6,448 nt of DNA from Planctomycetota bacterium (GCA_024278035.1 JAJRUA010000406.1:1-6448); one strand, 5' to 3'. Positions 1 through 6,321 are shown, counted from the stretch's first letter. The notes: a model not told the origin generated them from the sequence alone. A program made the numbers and translations.

Positions 1-83
1 CCACCAACGGCAACACGGTAAACAGCAGCAACAAAAAAAACAGCATCAGACAAAACAGATTGAGTAAAACAATTGACGGGCAT
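1..83 (-). CDS. Possible 5' end of a further minus-strand gene (partial, frame uncertain)
   Basis: Two minus-strand frames stay open to the window edge and both encode hydrophobic residues. One starts at the ATG at 83, has AGGGA three nt before it, and reads MPVNCF, later VFFVAAVYRVAVG. The other has an ATG at 46 and reads MLFFLLLFTVLPLV, a convincing membrane segment or signal peptide, but has no ribosome site. At most one can be real, and the piece is too short to identify. It is given because a membrane or exported protein gene may begin here, downstream of spoVG in the same direction. Confidence 0.25.
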   Translation of the reverse strand, partial: MPVNCFTQSVLSDAVFFVAAVYRVAVG

Positions 84-94
84 CGTCCCTATAG

Positions 95-113
95 CCTCGC
101 CATCCTGGCGAGG
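95..113. other. Perfect 8-bp hairpin downstream of spoVG
   Basis: cctcgcca and tggcgagg pair perfectly around the loop tcc. The hairpin lies about 145 bp beyond the spoVG stop codon. No T-run follows on either strand, so intrinsic termination of the usual kind is not supported. It might form in the leader of a gene that begins further left on the minus strand. Confidence 0.4.
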
Positions 114-256
114 ATCCACCAGAGAAGAATCAGGAAACCGACTCCTCCCCTAACCTAAAGTAGTGTCTTCACCACTCCGATTGACAAGGGCGAGAGCCCA
201 AGAGAACCGCGAACCGGAGGGGCCTCCGCTTTTGAAGGCCCTTTGTAGCAGGCGAT

Positions 257-943
257 CTAAAAAATACCTGAGCCGAAGTCGTGGGCTCCGCCGGAGAGAT
301 TTTCGCTAATGGGGGCATCGCTTTGGGTGGCGGGCCCTTGAGTGGGGGGCCCTTGAGTGATGGGAACGCTGCCCGACTTGCTTGTGTGGGGACCGCTAAA
401 AGGGACCCGGGGAGGCGGCGCCGTAACGGCATCTCCCTGCGGCGGATGATGGGGTCGATTGCTGGCATGATGGCCGTGCGCCTCATCGAATCGGCGTGTC
501 GCGGCGGCATCATCGGCCGTGAAGTCCCCCCCGTCGTAGTCATCGTACCGCGAAGCGTAGTCGGGTGACTTGGCTCGTTCGAGTTCGTCGTGGAACTCAC
601 TCACAATCCGTGCTTGAATCATTTCACGACACTGCGAGTTGATCGGATGGGCAATGTCGGCGTAGAGCTTCGTTCGGCCATCGGCGTCTTTGATGACAAG
701 TCCCTCTTCGAGTTGGCCACCGCACTGGTTGCAATGATTGGCGCGAAGATGGTTCTTCATGCCACATTTCCCACAGTGAGCGGTCAATTTGCGACTGGGC
801 ATCGCGACGAAGGGGCCGTTGGTCCCTTCGATAATTTTTAGATCACGGACGACAAAGCAATTGTCAAAAGTCACCGAGCAGAACGCCTTGAGGCGGTCGC
901 CCGGATCGTCCATCAATTTGATCCGAACTTCGGTAATGTTCAC
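257..943 (-). CDS. spoVG: SpoVG-family nucleic-acid-binding regulator with inserted zinc ribbon
   Basis: The encoded protein has 228 residues, against roughly 85-100 in typical SpoVG. The family core is split in two. Residues 2-52 contain VRIKLM, the [11 protein letters not shown] strand and FVAMPSRK; residues 92-123 contain [10 protein letters not shown] and the helix after it. Between them sits an insert with C57-x2-C60 and C71-x2-C74, a CxxC-x10-CxxC zinc-ribbon pattern. From about residue 125 the tail is acidic, then rich in His, Pro, Gly and Gln, and looks disordered. I chose the GTG at 943 because GGAG lies 7 nt upstream (951-954) and SpoVG homology begins there; an in-frame ATG at 1009 would add 22 basic residues unlike the family. 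SpoVG proteins are known DNA/RNA-binding regulators in the cytoplasm. The gene follows ispE on the same strand after 112 bp, so cotranscription is possible. Family assignment is secure; the targets here are unknown. Confidence 0.93.
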   Translation of the reverse strand: MNITEVRIKLMDDPGDRLKAFCSVTFDNCFVVRDLKIIEGTNGPFVAMPSRKLTAHCGKCGMKNHLRANHCNQCGGQLEEGLVIKDADGRTKLYADIAHPINSQCREMIQARIVSEFHDELERAKSPDYASRYDDYDGGDFTADDAAATRRFDEAHGHHASNRPHHPPQGDAVTAPPPRVPFSGPHTSKSGSVPITQGPPTQGPATQSDAPISENLSGGAHDFGSGIF

Positions 944-1055
944 GATGATGCTCCGTAGTGCGAGCCGCACTTGCGTTTTCCGCCTGCGGCACTGGTGTAG
1001 CAACGTCAAGTGGTTGTTATAATGGAACGCTCAGGTGGGTGTGTTTCTTCCGTGT

Positions 1056-2129
1056 TTACCAAGTAGTCGTTACAAAAACGTCTCCGACACGTTGGGCTCG
1101 TAACCTTGCTGCCGCGCGATGGGCCTCGCGCCACGAACCACACAGGCCGAAGTACGCCGACCCGCTTCCGCTGAGTTGATGAGCCAGTACAGGTAACTGG
1201 GCGAACAAGTGCCGAAGCTTCTCAAGCCGTGGCTCAAGTTGCACCGCCGGCGCTTGCAGACAGTTACCCATGTGTTGCTGTAATTGTTGCCAGGCTCCTT
1301 GTGCGAGCGCTTCGGTAAGGCCCTCGGCATCACCGCCCGCATCGCAACCGCTGCTGGCTCGCAGGCTGCAATGGGGATCGTAGTCGTTTTTGCCCCAAGT
1401 CTGGAATACCAAAGGTGTTGGCAGCCCAAACGGGGGCTTCACAATCAGACAGGGCACCCCGCCAACGGAGGGATGCAAGGCAACCCTTTCTCCCCTTCCT
1501 TCGCAAACCGCCATGCTATATGTCCTTTTAGTGCGTTGTTGAGGACATCGAAGGCCCGTTTGTGGTTTTACACATTTTTTTTCTCTGCTTTTTTTTATCT
1601 CCTTTTCAGTTGGCCCGATTACCACAAGCGGCTCCCTTTGCTCAAAAGCGTAGCGAGACGCAATCACATGGACAAAAAACGGGATATCGCTGCCAAGACG
1701 CCCTCCCACTTCAGCGAGCCTCTCAGTCGCCAGTCCCAAGCCCCAGCCGTAGTTAGCCGCTACCAGAGCCGCCGCTGCGTCGCTTGAGCCTCCCCCCAAA
1801 CCGGCTTGGCTGGGGATGCGCTTGTGGAGACGCACATCGGCCCCCTGCGGGCAGCCGGCCTCCTCCTGTAGTTCTTCGAGAACACGGACCACAAGGTTCG
1901 ATTTATCTAGCGGTATTCCGCCGCTGGTGGGCCCGCTGACCGAGAGCAATCGAATGGCTCCCTCTTCCTGGGACGGTAAAAGCTCCAGGGTGTCACAGAG
2001 TCGAATCGCACACATCACCGTACGAAGCGAGTGAAATCCATCTTCACGCTTGCCGAGCACTTCGAGCGTGAGGTTGAGCTTCGCCGGAGCGTGCAGGCGG
2101 ATCGATGGTGGTGTGGGCGGCTCTTGCAA
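1056..2129 (-). CDS. ispE: 4-diphosphocytidyl-2-C-methyl-D-erythritol kinase (IspE)
   Basis: IspE phosphorylates the 2-hydroxyl of CDP-methylerythritol with ATP, the fourth step of the MEP route to isoprenoid precursors, in the cytoplasm. The GHMP-kinase motifs are present in order: APAKLNL with catalytic K17, the ATP loop GLGGGSSDAAAAL (110-122), GSDIPFF with catalytic D148, VKPPFGL (230-236) and LSGSGSAYFG (319-328). At 357 residues it is longer than the usual 280-310. The excess is residues 155-205, a Lys/Arg-rich block between FFVH and AVCEGRGE, where relatives have only about two residues. The start is TTG: an in-frame TAG lies 9 nt upstream and no ATG or GTG occurs before the conserved APAKLNL block. 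Only a weak GAG-like ribosome site precedes it. A long inverted repeat lies upstream and spoVG downstream. Identity is secure; activity with the insertion is uncertain. Confidence 0.95.
   Translation of the reverse strand: MQEPPTPPSIRLHAPAKLNLTLEVLGKREDGFHSLRTVMCAIRLCDTLELLPSQEEGAIRLLSVSGPTSGGIPLDKSNLVVRVLEELQEEAGCPQGADVRLHKRIPSQAGLGGGSSDAAAALVAANYGWGLGLATERLAEVGGRLGSDIPFFVHVIASRYAFEQREPLVVIGPTEKEIKKSREKKCVKPQTGLRCPQQRTKRTYSMAVCEGRGERVALHPSVGGVPCLIVKPPFGLPTPLVFQTWGKNDYDPHCSLRASSGCDAGGDAEGLTEALAQGAWQQLQQHMGNCLQAPAVQLEPRLEKLRHLFAQLPVLAHQLSGSGSAYFGLCGSWREAHRAAARLRAQRVGDVFVTTTW
1515..1667 (-). other. In-frame insertion within ispE, next to the catalytic Asp segment
   Basis: This stretch encodes residues 155-205 of IspE and has no counterpart in the family. 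By alignment with remembered homologues it replaces about two residues (usually Gly-Gly) with 51, a net gain of about 49 codons. It is visibly more AT-rich than the flanks and holds two runs of eight A on the coding strand, encoding KKSREKK. A 7-bp inverted repeat, ttgtggt (1560-1566) and accacaa (1621-1627), lies inside, each arm close to a copy of ggcccg. CATG occurs at both edges (1512-1515 and 1667-1670), but the copies are 155 bp apart, so excising one unit would not restore the reading frame. Its origin is not recognised; a decayed small mobile element or expanded surface loop are both possible. Confidence 0.6.
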
Positions 2130-2186
2130 CGGAAATCTCTAAAAACAATTTTTCAACTTGCAATCGAAGCCGAACTCGAAAGTATT

Positions 2187-2348
2187 GAACCACGAAGGCA
2201 CTAAGGACACTGAGAATAAGAAACCGCGAATGGACGCGAATAATCGCTAATAAAAAAAGAAGAGAATAAAAAAATTATTCGCGTTCATTCGCGCGTATTC
2301 GCGGCTCCCTTTCTTTTCTTCTTAGTGTCCTTCGTGCCTTCGTGGTTC
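2187..2348. repeat. 162-bp nested inverted repeat, MITE- or REP-like
   Basis: The outer arms are 2187-2214 (begins gaaccacgaaggcac) and 2321-2348 (ends gtgccttcgtggttc). They are 28 nt each and complementary except at 2 positions. Inside them a second pair matches: cgcgaatggacgcgaataat near 2224-2245 against attattcgcgttcattcgcg near 2275-2294, with an A-rich centre. The unit fills most of the 296-bp gap between the stop of the 508-residue membrane protein gene and the ispE start, and there is no coding potential in it. The transcript could fold into a long hairpin and act as a terminator or RNA-stability element for the upstream cluster. A mobile palindromic repeat is the other reading. Similar arms are, from memory, frequent in planctomycete intergenic DNA. 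Confidence 0.88.
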
Positions 2349-2425
2349 TAGCTTTTATCCGTCAACGGCTACCAGACTCTTGCCTCAGTCGATGGAAACC
2401 ACTCTAGCAGCCTTCGCACAAAGTT

Positions 2426-3952
2426 TCACGCGAAAATCTCGGTACCACGCAGCTTCGGCACTGGGAACTCGGCACCACAGGCGGCACACGCTCCCCGATC
2501 GCGCGGGACGATTTGGTCGCAGCTTGTGCAAGGCTCTAGCATCGCCTGCTTCTGCTGCAACCAATAAGCGAGCAACCCCATCGGCCCGAACAGAAAGACC
2601 ATCAGCCACCAGAGACCCGCGTTCGGTCGTCGGTACTTCCGGTGCCACCGCATCGCGATACCCGCCGTCAGCAATGACAACAGCACGACCGCAACGATTG
2701 GCGGCCATGTAATTTCGATCGAACTACGTAAGGCGGAGGCGTAATTCTTGGCCTTATTGGCTTGAAGTCGGTTCCACGGATCGGCTAGCAGTGTTTTCCC
2801 TAGCCAGAAAATTGGCAAAGGTACTCCTTTCGCAATGCTCCACGCCGTGGTGCGTTCGGGCACGGGCATCCAACCCATCAGCTCCACTCGTTCGCGCCGT
2901 TCGACTTTGCCGTCGGGCGTAATCCAAAGCAGTTGTTGCACACCGCCTTGCTCCCAGTATCCGTCGTTGTACGACAACAATATTTGCCGCGGGCTAAGCA
3001 GATAAGCGTTGAACGCTCCGTCGGTGAACTTTTTATCCTCCGGCAACGCAAACTCATGTTGCTCACCTGTCGGTGGATCGTAGATCACGATTTTGTCGTC
3101 GGTGAGGATCCCAAATCGTCTTTCTGTTTTGATCGTTTCGGGTTTCGCTGCTTCGTTTTCCTGTTCGGGAGTCTTAGGTACAACTTCCCATAATTGGCTT
3201 AACTTTCGGATGCCTGGCAGTTCGAGTGATGTTCGCACCGTTCGTTTCCGCAAATCCACCTCAAGCAAACGATCCGCTTCGGCGACGTAGAGCAACCAAG
3301 GCAATATCCTCTGGTCGCTATTGAGAGAGTGCCTCCAGTACCGCACGATCTGCCAGCTATCGAAATACTGCGAACCGACCATCTCGCCGGAGCCGGGGCG
3401 CATCCTGTTCAGAGCTTCGGGGAATAAGAAATGTTCTGATGCGGGAGGGAGCGTCGCTCGAAAGCCTTTGCGCCCGATGTAGCCAATCGGGAGTTTCGAG
3501 AAAGCGTCGAAGCCCATGAAGTACGCTTGTCCCTGAGGTTCCGCATTGCGAAGCAAGTACCAAGCGGTGGGCGGTTTTTTTCCGTCAGTGCCTCCTGAAA
3601 AACGCTCCTTCCACGGCAAAGGAAAATCAATGAGCCCCGGTTCCTGCTTCGATCCGCTGTAGTGAGCACCACTTAGCCAATTTTCGTATTCGTTGGGCCA
3701 CGGTTTGCCCTCAATCGTCCGCCGACTGACATCAATTTGATTGTTGACGGAAAAGGTCACGATAACGGGTGTTCCATCGACGGCGATGTTTAATCTCTCT
3801 TGCATACGCGGGCTGGCAAAGCTGTTTTTGATGAGGTTCTCACCCCACCCGAAGAGCATCACCCATAGGGGAGCCAAGCCTGTTGCCACTACCGCGGCCG
3901 CAAGCAACTGACGAAAGACGGTTCGATGCCGATTCTTTTTCATTCGTGCCAT
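2426..3952 (-). CDS. Membrane-anchored protein of unknown function with C-terminal zinc ribbon, partner of ABC transporter
   Basis: I do not recognise a named family. The 508-residue product starts with a basic stretch (KKNRHR) and a membrane segment at about 14-34, then a large domain (35-415). Two membrane segments follow at about 417-434 and 446-465, joined by a very basic loop (RWHRKYRRPN). The end carries C475-x2-C478 and C489-x2-C492, a zinc-ribbon pattern. Positive-inside logic puts residues 35-415 outside the cytoplasm. Repeats of the type LLYVAEADRLLEVDL, FGILTDDKIVIYD and LLWITPDGKVERRE suggest beta-propeller-like blades, which is inference. The first ATG is chosen because AGGAAAGG (3958-3965) lies 5 nt before it; the ATG three codons later has no such site. 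The gene begins 36 bp after the permease stop, so it is probably the last member of that operon, perhaps a sensor or accessory subunit. Confidence 0.85.
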   Translation of the reverse strand: MARMKKNRHRTVFRQLLAAAVVATGLAPLWVMLFGWGENLIKNSFASPRMQERLNIAVDGTPVIVTFSVNNQIDVSRRTIEGKPWPNEYENWLSGAHYSGSKQEPGLIDFPLPWKERFSGGTDGKKPPTAWYLLRNAEPQGQAYFMGFDAFSKLPIGYIGRKGFRATLPPASEHFLFPEALNRMRPGSGEMVGSQYFDSWQIVRYWRHSLNSDQRILPWLLYVAEADRLLEVDLRKRTVRTSLELPGIRKLSQLWEVVPKTPEQENEAAKPETIKTERRFGILTDDKIVIYDPPTGEQHEFALPEDKKFTDGAFNAYLLSPRQILLSYNDGYWEQGGVQQLLWITPDGKVERRERVELMGWMPVPERTTAWSIAKGVPLPIFWLGKTLLADPWNRLQANKAKNYASALRSSIEITWPPIVAVVLLSLLTAGIAMRWHRKYRRPNAGLWWLMVFLFGPMGLLAYWLQQKQAMLEPCTSCDQIVPRDRGACAACGAEFPVPKLRGTEIFA

Positions 3953-3988
3953 GAGAGCCTTTCCTAATTGAGTCCAATGTCTCTTGTG

Positions 3989-4639
3989 TCAAAAATCGCG
4001 GTGGGCCGCGTAATGGAAAATCACAACGATCAACGCGGCGCTCGCCGCCAGTGCGATGAGAGCTGTCAGCCAAAGGAAGGGCATCGCACTGGCGACCCCT
4101 GCTGCTAAGAACGACGCCAACAGGGGCGCGAGCCGTGAGCCGAACCAGCGGGCCGGACGTAATCCACTCAAAAACGCCCCGAAGTAAACGGGTGGTAAAG
4201 CAAAACACATTCGCCATGCCGGGAAAGTCATCGACCAAAAGAACGGAGCAGGGAACTTGCCCGGTGTCATCGCCCACCAAGCGTAAAGCAGCACCAGCAA
4301 CGAGGAGACCGCCATCGTGAGCAAACACCCCACAGCCATCTTGATACCAAACAGGCGTCGCCGGCTCACGGGGCGATGCAACAAAAAATAAAACGTCCCT
4401 CGCCATTCCTCCCAGGCCGTTTGCTTGAGGCCGATCGCAATGGCGAGGCCACCACCAATCATCCATAAGCTCGACGACAAACTATCTTGGACAAACGGAT
4501 AGTGCCAAAGCTCCTGCTGGCTCCCCCCCATGAGAGGAAAGCCGGTTAAGTTGGCCAGATGGAACACGAGGCCAATCAGGCCCAGCACCACAAGGCCCGC
4601 CGACTCACGCAGCTCTTTGAGGATCATCGATTTGGTCAT
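3989..4639 (-). CDS. ABC-2 type transporter permease subunit
   Basis: The 216-residue product is mostly hydrophobic, with likely membrane segments near 14-32, 57-71, 101-122, 145-160, 167-185 and 190-209, the six-helix plan of ABC-2 permeases. The N-terminal ILKELRES and the cytosolic LLHRPVSRRRLFGIK (86-100) just before the third helix are typical of these subunits; the latter matches the usual 'PVSR...GK' region that contacts the ATPase. It should form the membrane pore of an exporter driven by the ATPase encoded upstream, in the cytoplasmic membrane. The start at 4639 has only a weak AGAAGAG ribosome-like site, and an in-frame ATG four codons later is possible. The gap of 192 bp to the ATPase gene is long for an operon and holds an inverted repeat. 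The substrate is not readable from the sequence. Confidence 0.87.
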   Translation of the reverse strand: MTKSMILKELRESAGLVVLGLIGLVFHLANLTGFPLMGGSQQELWHYPFVQDSLSSSLWMIGGGLAIAIGLKQTAWEEWRGTFYFLLHRPVSRRRLFGIKMAVGCLLTMAVSSLLVLLYAWWAMTPGKFPAPFFWSMTFPAWRMCFALPPVYFGAFLSGLRPARWFGSRLAPLLASFLAAGVASAMPFLWLTALIALAASAALIVVIFHYAAHRDF

Positions 4640-4670
4640 GAGTATCTCTTCTGAGTTTGAGCTTTTGGTT

Positions 4671-4829
4671 AGAAGAAATTAGACGCGGATGAACGCGGAT
4701 TAGGCGGATTAAAGAAAGAAGGGAAAGGATTACAGGATTAGTGAAATACGAAGCTACTGGCCATTTTTTTAACAGGATTTTATCCGCGTCAATCCTTTCA
4801 ATCCGCGTTCATCCGCGTCTAATTCTTCT
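4671..4829. repeat. 159-bp inverted repeat between ATPase and permease genes
   Basis: The arms 4671-4701 and 4800-4829 are complementary over 30 nt except for one extra A in the left arm. The shared core is gacgcggatgaacgcggatt and its complement. A shorter inner pair is gaaaggatt (4723-4731) with aatcctttc (4791-4799), and the arms carry internal repeats of gcggatt. The right arm begins 2 nt after the ATPase stop codon, so in the transcript the hairpin forms directly after that gene. It lacks a clear U-run for classic termination. It may stabilise the upstream message, attenuate permease expression, or be a mobile palindromic element. Its sequence differs from the other long inverted repeat in this window, though the overall size is nearly the same. 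Confidence 0.88.
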
Positions 4830-4831
4830 GC

Positions 4832-5788
4832 CTATTTTTCGGATGCAAACAAGGGAAGCGTGCGGCGGGGGCCGCGGGTGTAGGCGATGAAGGCGTCTTC
4901 TAAGTTCATTTCCAGTACTTCAATTGAACGAGGTTCGAGCGACTCGAGCGCCAGGCGCTGGGCGTCGTCGTAACCGACCGTGACCAACTCCAGTTGATTG
5001 CCCACCGACCGGCAACTCACGAGGCCCGGAATAGCCAATGGATTGTCCCCGCTCTTGACATCGCCCCCATTACCCGCAACACAGTCGGGCGCTGTGCCTT
5101 GGAACTCGACAACGACGCGGCGAATCGATTCACGGAACTGTTCGGTCGGACAATCGACCCGCAACACGCCTTGGACCAACACGCCGATGCGATCGGCCAC
5201 ACGCTCAACATCGCCCAAAATGTGCGAGCTAAACAAAATCGTACGGCCGCGGCGCTGAATGATTTGGATCAACGATTCAAGGAAATCGCGGCGTACCACC
5301 GTATCGAGGCCAAGCGTCGGGTCGTCAAGGATCAGCAACTCGGGCTCCGGCGCCACCGCCAGGGCAAGCGACACTTGGGCCTGCTGTCCGCGCGACAGCT
5401 TGTTGAACTTCTGCTTGGGCGAAAGCTCAAAGTGGTCGAGAATCTGATCGACCATCTCTTGGTTCCATTCGGGATAGAAAGGCCGCGTGAACCGCACTGC
5501 CTCACGAATCGACATCCAACCATAAAGCGGATGCCCCTCGGCCAAGTAAGCGATACGATGGCGCACTTCGGGCGAAAGCCGGTCGCTCCGTTCGCCGAGC
5601 AGCTCGGCATGGCCACTGTCGGCACCGATCATGCCGAGCAGCATTTTGATGGTCGTCGATTTCCCGGCACCGTTGCGTCCGAGGAAACCATAGACGCTCC
5701 CCTTGGGAACTTTCAAGTCGAGCGAATCGACCACTCGCTTTGAGCCATAATGTTTGGTCAACCGGTGGGTGATGATGGCGTGGGACAT
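4832..5788 (-). CDS. ABC transporter ATP-binding subunit (ABC-2 exporter type)
   Basis: The 318-residue product powers an exporter by ATP hydrolysis on the cytoplasmic face. Motifs in order: Walker A GRNGAGKST (37-45), Q-loop position with E84 instead of Gln (YLAEG), signature LSRGQ (131-135), Walker B LLILDDPTLGLD (151-162) and the H-loop SSHI with H189. In Walker B the usual catalytic Glu is Asp (D156). About 110 residues after the nucleotide domain form the C-terminal extension common in ABC-2 ATPases, ending in the NLEDAFIAYTR motif (295-305). I chose the ATG at 5788 because homology begins at once (MSHAIITHRLTKHYG). The same frame stays open to 6205, but that extension overlaps the regulator gene and resembles no protein. 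No ribosome site is visible; the leader is pyrimidine-rich. It follows the GntR gene by 55 bp. Confidence 0.95.
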   Translation of the reverse strand: MSHAIITHRLTKHYGSKRVVDSLDLKVPKGSVYGFLGRNGAGKSTTIKMLLGMIGADSGHAELLGERSDRLSPEVRHRIAYLAEGHPLYGWMSIREAVRFTRPFYPEWNQEMVDQILDHFELSPKQKFNKLSRGQQAQVSLALAVAPEPELLILDDPTLGLDTVVRRDFLESLIQIIQRRGRTILFSSHILGDVERVADRIGVLVQGVLRVDCPTEQFRESIRRVVVEFQGTAPDCVAGNGGDVKSGDNPLAIPGLVSCRSVGNQLELVTVGYDDAQRLALESLEPRSIEVLEMNLEDAFIAYTRGPRRTLPLFASEK

Positions 5789-5843
5789 GGCGTGAAGAGG
5801 GGGAGAAAGAAGTGGGCATCCGGCAGTGGGCAGCCGGCGCTGC

Positions 5844-6284
5844 TTAGGAAGAATCCTCTTTCTTGGGCTCTTGGGGGAGGAACTTGTATTCTTGGATTCG
5901 CTTTTGGATTGCTTCGAGAACCTCTTCGACGGAAAAGCCGAGCAAGACCGCTTCGGTGAAAAACAGATCGAGAGCCGTCTGCAATCGTTCGCGGCGAACG
6001 GCCTCGGAAAGCTCTGCTTGGGGCTGAGCGACAAACACGCCCAAGCCGGGGCGAGTGTTAAGAACGCCATTGCGCTCGAGCTCCGTATAAGCCCGGGCGA
6101 TGGTGTTCGGATTGACCACCAGTTCGCGTGAAAGCTGTCGCACGGAGGGGAGCCGTACGCCGACAGACAATTTCCCGAGCGCAACGCCCCTGCGGACCTG
6201 CTCAATGAGTTGCAGATAGATGGGCGTTCGAGACGCGGTATCGCAGTAAAATTCCATGGCAGGCCCCAGGCGACGAATCTTCAT
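5844..6284 (-). CDS. GntR-family transcriptional regulator, YtrA subfamily
   Basis: The 146-residue product has an N-terminal winged helix-turn-helix (about 17-87) with the YtrA-type pattern TPIYLQLIEQV, LPSVRQLSRELVVNPNTIAR, AYTELERNG and the wing RPGLGVFVA. A short, mostly helical tail (about 95-135) follows, which suits dimerisation; there is no large ligand domain, as expected for YtrA. It ends in a charged KKEDSS. Such regulators usually repress the ABC transporter genes they precede, and here the ATPase gene starts 55 bp downstream. Two starts are possible. The ATG at 6284 lies about 9 nt after a candidate -10 box, so translation would be nearly leaderless. The ATG at 6257 (residue 10, MEFYCD) is where the family usually begins and may be the true start. 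Neither has a good ribosome site. Family assignment is secure; the start is not. Confidence 0.93.
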   Translation of the reverse strand: MKIRRLGPAMEFYCDTASRTPIYLQLIEQVRRGVALGKLSVGVRLPSVRQLSRELVVNPNTIARAYTELERNGVLNTRPGLGVFVAQPQAELSEAVRRERLQTALDLFFTEAVLLGFSVEEVLEAIQKRIQEYKFLPQEPKKEDSS

Positions 6285-6307
6285 CTGTACTAAGAGTATT
6301 GATACAG
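6285..6307. promoter_or_regulatory. Candidate GntR operator (23-bp imperfect palindrome)
   Basis: The half-sites are ctgtactaa (6285-6293) and ttgatacag (6299-6307), which match in 7 of 9 inverted positions around a 5-nt centre. The palindrome abuts the ATG at 6284 and overlaps the candidate -10 region. That is where a self-regulating YtrA-type repressor would be expected to block RNA polymerase. Binding is inferred, not shown. Confidence 0.5.
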
Positions 6308-6321
6308 TTGCGATCTGTCAA
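6293..6321 (-). promoter_or_regulatory. Candidate sigma-70-like promoter of the GntR-ABC cluster
   Basis: On the minus strand a perfect TTGACA (6321-6316) is followed after 17 nt by TACTCT (6298-6293), which matches TATAAT at only 3 of 6 positions. Transcription would start around 6286-6287, two or three bases before the ATG at 6284 and about 30 bases before the ATG at 6257. The overlap with the palindrome at 6285-6307 supports a regulated promoter. The weak -10 keeps confidence moderate. Confidence 0.45.

Noticed and set aside
218..243. Hairpin gggcct/aggccc as spoVG terminator
   Set aside because: The stem is only 6 bp on the transcribed strand with a 10-nt loop and no U-run, too weak to call.
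808..830. Hairpin cgaaggg/cccttcg inside spoVG
   Set aside because: It falls in the conserved coding segment for [11 protein letters not shown] and is more simply explained by codon choice.
944..1009. Upstream ATG start for spoVG, adding 22 residues
   Set aside because: The added residues are basic and unlike SpoVG, while the GTG at 943 has GGAG at proper spacing and matches the family N-terminus.
1004..1009. TTGACG -35-like box on the minus strand before spoVG
   Set aside because: The expected -10 position is GC-rich with no TATAAT-like match, so a separate spoVG promoter is not supported.
1018..1023. Perfect TATAAT on the plus strand
   Set aside because: No acceptable -35 box lies 16-18 nt upstream and no plus-strand gene follows; it would only read antisense to ispE.
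1284..1787. Plus-strand open frame of 167 codons opposite ispE
   Set aside because: It is antisense to the kinase gene and has no family-like motifs; the phenylalanine-rich part is simply the complement of the A-rich insertion.
3840..4466. Minus-strand open frame of 208 codons overlapping the permease gene
   Set aside because: It runs in another frame across the permease and the start of the next gene and lacks motifs, whereas the permease frame has a clear helix pattern.
4994..5743. Plus-strand open frame of 249 codons opposite the ATPase gene
   Set aside because: It is antisense to a gene with all ABC motifs, shows no recognisable domain and is best explained by codon bias on the other strand.
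5789..6205. Open N-terminal extension of the ATPase frame of 139 codons
   Set aside because: It overlaps the GntR gene on the same strand in another frame, is Ser/Pro/Arg-rich with no family resemblance, and ABC homology starts at the ATG at 5788.
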